Below are positions 7,021 to 13,373 of a stretch of DNA of 13,373 bases, piece by piece; the first letter of the stretch is position 1, and each line of letters begins with the position of its first letter. Made by a program: the position numbers and the translations under genes. This DNA is from Cymbomonas tetramitiformis (lineage: Eukaryota > Chlorophyta > Pyramimonadophyceae > Pyramimonadales > Pyramimonadaceae), in NCBI GenBank assembly GCA_001247695.2, contig LGRX02012488.1, forward strand, positions 1 to 13,373, read 5' to 3'. Under the pieces are notes generated by a model. It worked only from the letters and a program-made list of their open reading frames with translations, was not told the origin of the DNA and made no database searches.

Positions 7021-7553
7021 TCCAGCTAATTGTTAGTCCGTATAGGGCCGTGACATTGGTATCTCTTCGTGCAGGCGAAGGACGAGAACACAAGTGTGTG
7101 CAGGAGACAGACTTGATATATTTCGTATATAGATTTTGTATACGGAGCGACAGAGCTCGCACATACATATACTTCGAATATCGTCACGCATACGACAGCA
7201 TTCGCTGCAACATCGTCAGCGAACGGCGGAGTGTGCAACAATAACATCAGCGCGATCAGCCGATGCGGGTAGTTCACCCAATGCCCTCGGGTTCACAACC
7301 CGATGGTGGTAACGCGTATGACGCGTGAGGGCATTGAGGTAATATGAGGAGCATTGGGCTCAAGCAGGCACTTCTGGTCTACCAGTTTGCTGCACTCATA
7401 CCCCACTACATACTTGCGCGTGCTTGCTACTGTTCAATAGCAGCCGCGTCTTATATCAGTCCGTATAGGGCCGTGCCATATTATGTAGTCAACTGTACAA
7501 GGTAACCGTGGAAAGCAAGGGCAACGCACCATTCATTTTTGATGGAGAATCTT
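7021..7553. other. Leader or internal sequence after primer site A, no clear gene
   Basis: No convincing long coding frame follows the primer site. An 18-base sequence, AGTCCGTATAGGGCCGTG, occurs at 7035-7052 and again at 7458-7475. A hairpin cluster lies at 7267-7336. Near 7500-7577 a short plus frame reads GNAPFIFDGESFTLSSFL, which has a vague gag-like look but ends at TAA. I read the region as decayed retroelement sequence. Confidence 0.4.
7267..7336. repeat. Four-hairpin branched inverted-repeat cluster
   Basis: A perfect 10-base stem (CAATGCCCTC at 7279-7288, complement at 7327-7336) encloses two smaller stems, CGGGTT/AACCCG (7288-7302) and ACGCGT/ACGCGT (7312-7326). A GGGT/ACCC hairpin at 7267-7279 precedes it. 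Together they would fold as a compact multibranch structure in RNA or single-stranded DNA. Confidence 0.75.
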
Positions 7554-8404
7554 TTACCCTGTCCTCTTTCTTGAATAGAGGACAATAAAATGCATACCAT
7601 CAGTGTGTTCAATAGTACAACGATACCCGCCGTTGTCGCAAGAAAGGCACACCCTGCCGTACTTTTTCGGAGGCTTCCTCATGTTTGCAATAACCAAGTG
7701 AACAGAGGTGGGGTGGGGGCAAAATAATACAAACGGTGATATTACACGCATGTGCTTGTGTCACAAATTTATTCCCCAAAGACAAGACATAATTTCTATT
7801 CCCCATTATGCACTTTTCTATTCATCGATAACCATTTCCCCCATCCCCCACGATGACTTGCCGTAATATACGATATTACGCACGTGCACTGACGAGGCAA
7901 AGATATCATAATGAAATACGATAGGTGTTTTATTAGGGGTCGGTTTGCCGAACGCTGAACGGAACGGGTCGATCGAACCGTGCAAGTGACACTCGCAGTG
8001 AGGGGGGACACACAAGGGGACAGGGGCACCGGACTGTCACAGTGACACGCAAAGTCGGGCCCGGCATGACCTCCCCTAGCCCTTCACCCATCGCCCGCCT
8101 CAACCCTCCCCCCCCATCGCGCCGCTCCCCAAGTCCACATCGCGCCCTCAACACGCCCCCATCGCCCTCTCGAGCGCGAGCGCGAGAGGCGAGGCCCCCG
8201 CGACGCGAAGCGGGAGCAACGAGCATCGAGCATGCAGTATCAGTATTGAGTATGAGTGTATGAGTGTATGAGTGTTACACTCGTAGTCGAGAGTTTCGCT
8301 GTGCCCATCGGTCGGTGAGGTGCGGGTGTTCGACTGAGACATCATCATCAACACGATTCTCAATTGGGGATTATTCCCCCCCACCTGTACGTTCACGTAC
8401 CCCC
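7554..8404. other. Mixed noncoding region, GC-rich block leading to a TATA box
   Basis: A 65-codon minus frame (7554-7751, containing KKYGRVCLSCDNGGYRC) is open but starts without clear support; I cannot confirm it as a gene. From about 8040 to 8220 the sequence is C-rich on this strand with CCATCGC-type motifs and a CTCTCG/CGAGAG inverted repeat. A 13-base palindrome, TGTCACAGTGACA, lies at 8034-8046. The block ends in a TATA box, so part of it may be promoter. Confidence 0.4.
8251..8274. repeat. TATGAGTG tandem repeat, three copies
   Basis: Three exact 8-base units run from 8251 to 8274, preceded by a partial related unit. This is a simple repeat with no visible function. Confidence 0.85.
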
Positions 8405-8412
8405 TATAAATA
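8405..8412 (+). promoter_or_regulatory. Candidate TATA box TATAAATA
   Basis: A consensus TATAAATA follows a C-rich stretch and would place transcription start near 8435. The next coding-like sequence on this strand begins about 200 bases later, so it may have driven the worn gene at about 8640-9296. The assignment rests on motif and position only. Confidence 0.35.
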
Positions 8413-8639
8413 TATCTCGATTATCATCATTAGATTGTCATCGCTTCTAGATGTGTGAGCCATTCTCACAACCCACCTACCGCAATTAATGCTATATCGT
8501 ATGGGTGCCTCTTCTTCATAAGTGAAATCTCGAGTTCTCAACATTCCGCGCCGCCACGGCTTCTGTGGATGACCATTGAGCGAGGATCGTCCTAACAAGC
8601 ACCTCTTCGTTTGTTTTTGTGTTTGCATCTCCGTGCTTC

Positions 8640-9296
8640 GGGCCATAAATGTGGATTGCGACTACGGCGCCAATGCGACGACGGCGCCATTCGATTGCAT
8701 GACATGGCATGACACTCGGTCTGATTATGATGGTCTCGTGGTGGAGTCGCAAAGCTGCGGGCTGACTGCCAGTATACCGATAGCCCCGAGGTGGTGGCAC
8801 CGGGCGCATGGATTGATGACAGTATGTATATCGTGATCCGCCCAATGGCGAGTTGCTGCGCTGGGCGCGCGTGGCGAATGGGGTCTTGAGGAGAGGCTGG
8901 TTTCTGGAGGACGCCACGAAGGCGAAGAAATGCGCGGCGGTATTCCAACTCAGCCAGCACGACTTGGATCCTGGTTATAGAGGCATTCCTTACACGGGGC
9001 GTAAGACCCGGAAATATGATGACCCGGAGTCTGATCCCGAGTAGCCCGAGGCGTGCCATGGTGCCCGCGATGATAACGATGCCAAATATGACAACAATGC
9101 CACGTACCATATGCCGACGCCGATGCTGGTGAATGGCCAGCAGCGACGAGCCGCGCCTGGTGGAGTGGTGGTACACGATGGAGAGATCTGACTCTGAGCT
9201 CGCGGATGCTGCTGCTTAAGTCAATGATGACGCCGCTGACGCTGATGGGCCCGATTGGTCATTTGCTGAACCTGGGCCTAATACCAAATTGGTTAC
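8640..9296 (+). pseudogene. Worn coding sequence with frameshifts and in-frame TAG
   Basis: Coding-like sequence continues across several frames. One frame reads DCDYGANATTAPFDCMTWHD (about 8655-8714), another YTDSPEVVAPGAWIDDSMY (about 8772-8828), a third RDPPNGELLRWARVANGVL onward from 8820. The third is open to TAG at 9042-9044 and then open again to TGA at 9189, with similar Asp/Asn-rich composition after the TAG. A last frame, rich in Asp and Ala, runs on to TGA at about 9296, with one TAA inside. I do not recognise the protein. The pattern fits a decayed retroelement or host gene; unseen introns are an alternative. It lies directly before an LTR-like region and primer site, as the 5614-6603 frame does. 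Confidence 0.35.
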
Positions 9297-9460
9297 TGAG
9301 ATATGACCACTAGCACAGTATGATAAGTCATAGCTCTAGCTAGTCCGAACACGGTATATCTGACAGGTGTGTGATCAACTCTTAGCTTTTCCCTTGCGGC
9401 ACGTTCTGTAGTGTTTTTGATATATCATATATCTTGTAGCTGTTTATTGATATATCAATA
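9297..9460 (+). mobile_element. Short LTR-like region of a Ty1/copia-type element (B)
   Basis: The stretch begins TGAGATATGA and ends TGATATATCA plus three bases before a primer-binding site, so it would have TG...CA ends and be about 160 bases long. A perfect 16-base palindrome, TATTGATATATCAATA, covers its end at 9445-9460, and TGATATATCA also occurs near 9419. A TAGCTAGTCCGA...GGTATATCT segment resembles the LTR-like region before 6991. The left boundary is a guess; no matching second LTR was found in the window. Confidence 0.35.
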
Positions 9461-9490
9461 GGTTATGGGCCCACCACGCTTCCACTGCGC
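9461..9490 (+). promoter_or_regulatory. Primer-binding site for initiator-Met tRNA 5' half (element B)
   Basis: These 30 bases match the copy at 6991-7020 with a single difference (GCGC versus GTGC at the end). The match covers the tRNA anticodon loop, anticodon stem and D arm and abruptly stops there, as expected for priming by a 5' half-tRNA in Ty1/copia elements. Sequence on either side differs between the copies. Confidence 0.7.
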
Positions 9491-9845
9491 AGTATTGGTG
9501 CAGTCAGGGCAAAGTATTGTTCGAGAATGTTGTCGGATTGATAAGCTCCCTGACGGATATGGGCAGGGCATCTATTGGTGCCAATGCGTCAGACTTTCCT
9601 CCGCATGCCAGACCTGTCTGCCCATTTACGGTAAAGGGCAAGAAATGACAGTCTATCACCAAGTGTCGCATCAATATGCACCTATGACCTCCAATGACAG
9701 CAAGCAGGCGCGGCCCAATGTGATTGTGCTTGACGACAACTTTGGAGATATTTGGCTCCTCGTAGGAAGAGACAGAGATAATATATTGGCTGAGATAACT
9801 GAATTTGGGGCAATAATTAGATATTTCATTGTTTTTCACATGTGA
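9465..9845 (+). CDS. Uncertain reading frame after primer site B, 126 codons
   Basis: The frame starts at an ATG inside the primer-binding site, so that ATG is unlikely to be a real start. It contains RPNVIVLDDNFGDIWLLVG near its end and several Cys residues (residues ~50-65), without a motif I recognise. A 114-codon frame also exists on the opposite strand (9504-9848), and I cannot tell which, if either, is genuine. Position suggests the start of a retroelement's internal region. Confidence 0.2.
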   Translation: MGPPRFHCAVLVQSGQSIVRECCRIDKLPDGYGQGIYWCQCVRLSSACQTCLPIYGKGQEMTVYHQVSHQYAPMTSNDSKQARPNVIVLDDNFGDIWLLVGRDRDNILAEITEFGAIIRYFIVFHM

Positions 9846-9848
9846 CAT

Positions 9849-10415
9849 GAAACTCTGATAGGGTCATCTAGGTGTCAGATTTTGATTGATAGAAGATGGG
9901 TGGTGGGCCGATGCAATCAGAGCATCACCCTCGCTCTGAACTGAACAATCTATATGTAAGCCAAGAGCAAGCACGATTAATGTTGACGTATAATTTGCAA
10001 GGACCCGCTGTCCACGCAATAAATCAATCACTCAAATTTTGGTGATATCTTCCTGCTTATACAAGATATTTCTAGTTGCTAATTCCTCTAGGTACAACTT
10101 AGTACGCTACGCTTTCAAACCATCAGCTTTTCTTTGGTCCCGCTGGCGCACGCATACAACTCAACAAAATAGTATCGTCCTCGTCCAAAATTTCATTACC
10201 CAAGTGATTGGAAAATCTGAAAATGTCGCCGACCAAAATGAGAGCGTACACCCAAGGTCAAGTGACCAAGGCATCCCTATAGTGCGGATTTAGTGCCGTA
10301 TCCACTTATATTATTAAAAAATATTCATTGCATGCTGAAACATGACACTCGATGATTAAAGAACCTACAAGTCAGTGAAGCTGGTGGTTACTATTATGAT
10401 ACTTCTGGTTTCTAA
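9849..10415. other. No supported gene; AT-rich spacer
   Basis: The longest frame here (10039-10293, 84 codons, plus) has no recognisable motif and an arbitrary start. I see nothing else beyond ordinary intergenic or decayed sequence. Confidence 0.4.
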
Positions 10416-10649
10416 GGCGGAGTCGGCGACGATTCCAGACCGAATAACAAGAGTACGAACATAATACACAATCGTGTACCTTCAGTCGAGGTCATCCGGC
10501 GTGCGGCATATGCTTTATGCACTTACGTTGGGGCGTTCACACCGCCGGACGGCTATCGCCGGCCAAGTATCATGACCCCACAAGGTCGGTTTCCCAACTC
10601 GAGACAACCACAACTCATTGATCAGAGCCGCCCTACTCCACACCCCTGA
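10416..10649 (+). pseudogene. Possible coding fragment without start codon
   Basis: After a TAA at 10413 this frame is open for 77 codons and reads protein-like (VEVIRRAAYALCTYVGAF, then DGYRRPSIMTPQGRFPN). It has no suitable ATG, so it would be an exon or a remnant. Two other frames over the same stretch are also open for 40 or more codons, which weakens the case. I do not recognise it. Confidence 0.2.
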
Positions 10650-10785
10650 CCGCCCCTATAGCACACATTTATGCACTCACCCCCTCCCAACACGAGCCGT
10701 CCATCATTATGGCATCTCCACCTCTAGTGTTGCGCTTAATTCACCCACCATCTTCGATGACGTAGGAATCTTAATTATGCGACTC

Positions 10786-10992
10786 CTATGACACCACTAC
10801 TCCTGCCAGCAGCTGTGACTCGGCAGCTGCGCATGTGCTAAGGTGTTGGGTGAGAAGACCTGCAAGTTCACTGGAATGCAAGAAGGACAGCGTGGACGCA
10901 TGTTCATCCAGTTTGTCAACGAAGAGTAGCTCTGTGGCATTGAAGAGTAGCTCTTTGTCCTCCGAATCTGCACATTCATCCCATTTTTCCAT
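10786..10992 (-). CDS. Small hypothetical protein or terminal exon, 68 codons
   Basis: The minus frame starts MEKWDECADSEDKELLFN and ends with TAG at 10786. Its composition looks protein-like, with helical Leu/Ala/Glu-rich sequence (SSELAGLLTQHLSTCAAAES). The frame is open another ~16 codons upstream of the ATG. It contains a 13-base direct repeat (GAAGAGTAGCTCT on plus, near 10919 and 10940) that encodes two ELLF units. No family is recognised; a final exon of an unseen gene is equally possible. Confidence 0.3.
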   Translation of the reverse strand: MEKWDECADSEDKELLFNATELLFVDKLDEHASTLSFLHSSELAGLLTQHLSTCAAAESQLLAGVVVS

Positions 10993-12545
10993 CTTGACGA
11001 CGTTCGCTTGTGTTCGTTTGTTACCACACCAACCAAATGATCACAATGCTTTCTTTATGACGACTAACGTACCACTTGTGGATTTCATTCAAACCTGTGT
11101 GTTTGTGGCGGTATATGCAATCACATTTATTTCATTACCCTCCCTATTGTCCATTTGACCATATGCTGTTCTCTCTCATTGTTCATCACAACTTGGCTGA
11201 ATATCTTTGGCTCTACAAGACGTCAAACCCTCTTTAATACGTTCTTAGCAAGTAACAATGCGCCAACCCATTACTTGTCCAGCTATTGCATATTCGCTAA
11301 TAATCGAAAGGATTTAATTTCTCTTGATCTAGAATAATCTATTTATTGCCGCTAAACATAGAAATTGTCACCGTGGAATAAGAACACGGACAAATAATAG
11401 AGCACAGCGGCAGACCAGAAAGGCTGGCTATTTGGAAGCTCGCGGCAAAGAAAACAGCAAGATGAACAGCAAGATGAACAGCAAGATGAACAGCAAGATG
11501 CTCGCCATATATGGTGCATCCATCAGTATTTTCGGTGCATGTGCAAACGCATATCGACACTGCAATATGTGAGGAGTGCATCCACAGCCCATCCACAACA
11601 TCAAGCCTACCAACACATCCCGGTGCCTCATCACCCATTCCGTATTCCACGCACAATACAATGATTCTATATCAATTGATGGGAGCCAATGTACAATCCT
11701 CTGTATACCTCTTTTGATGCATTCATTGCGATTTTAACTTCCATCCGGTCGCCTATTCTCCCATTGCCTGAATTCCAACCACACATCGAACGATCAGCGT
11801 CGTGATATAAAAAACAATAAAATATCCGATTTGCATTGCTAGAAGAAAAGAAGGCTGGATCGATTTTTCTTGGGACAAGCTACCCGAGAAAACCTGAGTG
11901 TACCGATGTCGAGAACGACCATTATTATATCCTATCGGGCATTGCACCAAATGACCTCGCACTGATTTGAGCACAATACTCCCATCGATTTGACTCAACG
12001 ATTGTTTTTCACATGTCTCTCGTCAAAAATATTTTTCGGTTGGATATCATGTCCAAACATACTGGGAGTGAAGGCAGTGCACCAAGCAGGCAAATGCCGG
12101 AAGAACTATCGAGTGCGCAGGAATGCATAGGTAGGCAATGGCCGAGGCGGAGGGGGGGGAGGAAATCTGCTGGAACAAAGACCATCATACATGTACACAC
12201 AACCTACTTATTGTCCTAATAATGTGCACTGTTCTATGAATTCCCAATGTCTCGATGGACGAGCAAAATCGTATTGAAATGATCCTGGGTGAATACATTA
12301 AGGATTCAACACGATGTTAACTTATCTATTACCAAGGAGTGAGCGCTCGTCAAGGGCCAAGCCGCAACCATGTTCATATTAAAGCATAACGACTTGGCAC
12401 TGTACGTTTGGCAAGATGCTTTTGTCTTCTTTTCGTGGTAGCCACGTCTGCAATCGCCGATCCAGTGCTGGGACACTAAATCCTTCACGAGCAGCGAAAA
12501 TTCAGATAAGAGCCTTCTGGGTTTTGGGGGGCTCTTAAAAGATGG
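10993..12545. other. Long stretch without a supported gene
   Basis: Short frames occur on both strands (for example 12013-12219 plus, 68 codons, and 11339-11656 minus, which is largely the minisatellite) but none has motif support. A 16-base sequence, ATTGTTTTTCACATGT, at 12001-12016 also occurs at 9829-9844. A hairpin at 12507-12537 (TAAGAGCC arms, 15-base loop) lies just downstream of the minus-strand gene that ends at 12546. Confidence 0.4.
11453..11500. repeat. 12-base minisatellite AACAGCAAGATG, four exact copies
   Basis: Four identical units run without mismatch from 11453 to 11500, indicating recent expansion. Two plus frames across it are open (QQDE or NSKM repeats), and the minus frame gives HLAV repeats, but no surrounding gene is clear. 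Confidence 0.95.
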
Positions 12546-13071
12546 TTAGGTGTGGGTGGCCAAGGATGTAAGGCTTACCGACATTTGCTGGCGAGCACGT
12601 CGACTAACGCGTGACCACACCTCCGCCTTCTGCTCTGGGCTGCATTGCGGCAGGACTTTCTCAAGGGTCTGCACCGCTTTGCGCTGCTCCTCGGTGTACA
12701 ACAGCCCCGTTAGCGCCCGTAGCGCCTTGGCCGCACTCTGTCGAACGCTCAGTGTCCTGCGATCAATTGGCACTCATCCCGGCCATCGAATCAAGGGAAC
12801 TCAGAGACTCAAGAGGCAGCGAGTGGCGTGAGAGACCGGCTGGCCAGGTCCAGCCCACCGACTTTCCCGGTTGAAACAAGCGCGCAAGGACCGTGCCATG
12901 TAGCCACACATCACAGTGTCCAATCCAAGGATAAGCCACACACAGCGTGCTTAGGGATCCCCATTCTTCACTAGTGGGCTCGGGATACTCGTGAAGGTAT
13001 CGAGCAGATAGACCTAGCAGTAGATGAGTTGGCGTGTCACGACCTGAAACTGTGAACGCGGCTCGTGTCAC
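12546..13071 (-). CDS. Hypothetical protein in two frames (short intron or frameshift)
   Basis: An upstream minus frame is open from 13089 to a stop at 12763 (SARYLHEYPEPTSEEWG, VAYPWIGHCDVWLHGTVL) and a downstream one from 12773 to TAA at 12546 (AAKALRALTGLLYTEEQR, then KVLPQCSPEQKAEVWSRV). Both look like real protein, the second strongly helical. They can be joined by removing a 52-base GT...AG segment at 12757-12808 (donor GTCTCT, acceptor GATCGCAG), or by a one-base shift in the 8-base overlap near 12766-12773. The upstream part has no ATG; a TTTTCTGAATTAG acceptor near 13085 would make it an internal exon, so the gene may extend further right. I do not recognise the family and propose no function. 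Confidence 0.4.
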
Positions 13072-13089
13072 CGAGCAGATCGAACTAAT

Positions 13090-13373
13090 TCAGAAAACTA
13101 TGAATGTCGTGAACCTGTCCGCTCGTCCGCCGGCAAAACCGTGGGTATAATTTTCTACAGGCGTATGCGTCAAGCGATCGCCCGAGGAGTTCTCCCAAAT
13201 ATTTATACCCTATCGTTAAACAGTGTACAAATACGTATAAATATTATTTCAGCTGATCGGCAATAAATATAATTATATGATTACATGATTAATTATAATA
13301 CATTAAAAAAAAAAGTTCAGTATGGAGTGCGGATCCCCCCCCTCCATATTTAAAGGCTCCGCTTAAGGACGGT
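13090..13373. other. AT-rich right edge with imperfect hairpin
   Basis: The stretch is strongly AT-rich up to about 13310, with an A10 run at about 13306-13315. An imperfect hairpin follows near the edge: GCGGATCC (from about 13329) against GGCTCCGC (about 13355-13362). It could be intron, intergenic sequence or the end of another element; no gene is visible. Confidence 0.4.

Noticed and set aside
7054..7067. TTGGTATCTCTTCG as a second type of LTR primer site
   Set aside because: Only about seven bases resemble a known 3'-end primer site, and no LTR boundary could be supported around it.
7279..7336. A possible tRNA gene
   Set aside because: The branched stems suggest a cloverleaf, but there is no acceptor/D/anticodon/T arrangement of correct lengths and no intact A and B boxes.
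8592..9176. A 194-codon minus-strand frame
   Set aside because: It is Arg/Ile-rich with no motif, while plus-strand frames over the same region have more ordinary protein composition. I kept the plus reading as worn coding sequence, with low confidence.
11453..11500. CRISPR-like array
   Set aside because: The units are contiguous 12-mers with no spacers, so it is a plain minisatellite.
12507..12537. Hairpin TAAGAGCC/GGCTCTTA resembling the histone mRNA 3' stem-loop
   Set aside because: The histone hairpin has the arms in GGCTCT-then-AGAGCC order with a 4-base loop. Here the order is reversed and the loop is 15 bases.

Overview
This is a eukaryotic nuclear genome window dense in transposable-element sequence. 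I see no bacterial signatures: no Shine-Dalgarno-led operons, and genes lie on both strands separated by AT-rich spacers. Two primer-binding sites match the 5' half of initiator-methionine tRNA. From memory, the plant-type tRNA fits best, so I lean towards an alga or another plant-lineage protist. I cannot name the species.

Region 1-5068 is the most coherent part and looks like one multi-gene DNA transposon. It holds (i) an acidic protein on the minus strand, running off the left edge; (ii) a 735-residue intact protein on the plus strand with a D...D...H-x-H-x-D-x-D layout, which I take for a DDE/RNase-H-like transposase of the DUF7869 type; (iii) a small minus-strand C4HC3 RING-like zinc-finger protein; and (iv) a plus-strand coiled-coil/basic protein ending in a Trp-containing BAH- or Tudor-like domain. 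The genes alternate in strand: (i) and (ii) diverge, (ii) and (iii) converge, (iii) and (iv) diverge. The divergent spacer before the transposase carries a cluster of ACTAGT palindromes. Their 12-base core recurs just after the transposase stop, so it could be a transposase-binding repeat. The acidic and RING genes each need one-base corrections at short homopolymers, whereas the transposase reads through cleanly.

Region 5069-5627 is AT-rich and noncoding. Regions 5614-6603 and about 8640-9296 are worn coding sequences (Ala/Pro-rich, gag-like in character), each interrupted by an in-frame TAG. Each is followed by an LTR-like stretch and then a near-identical 30-base initiator-tRNA primer-binding site (6991 and 9461). 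This indicates two related Ty1/copia-type elements or remnants. Between them lie a cluster of hairpins (7267-7336), a G/C-rich promoter-like block, and a TATA box at 8405.

Region 9849-12545 is mostly noncoding, with two weak short reading frames and a 12-base minisatellite. Region 12546-13089 holds a probable minus-strand gene split across two frames, by either a short intron or a frameshift. The right edge is AT-rich with a small imperfect hairpin.
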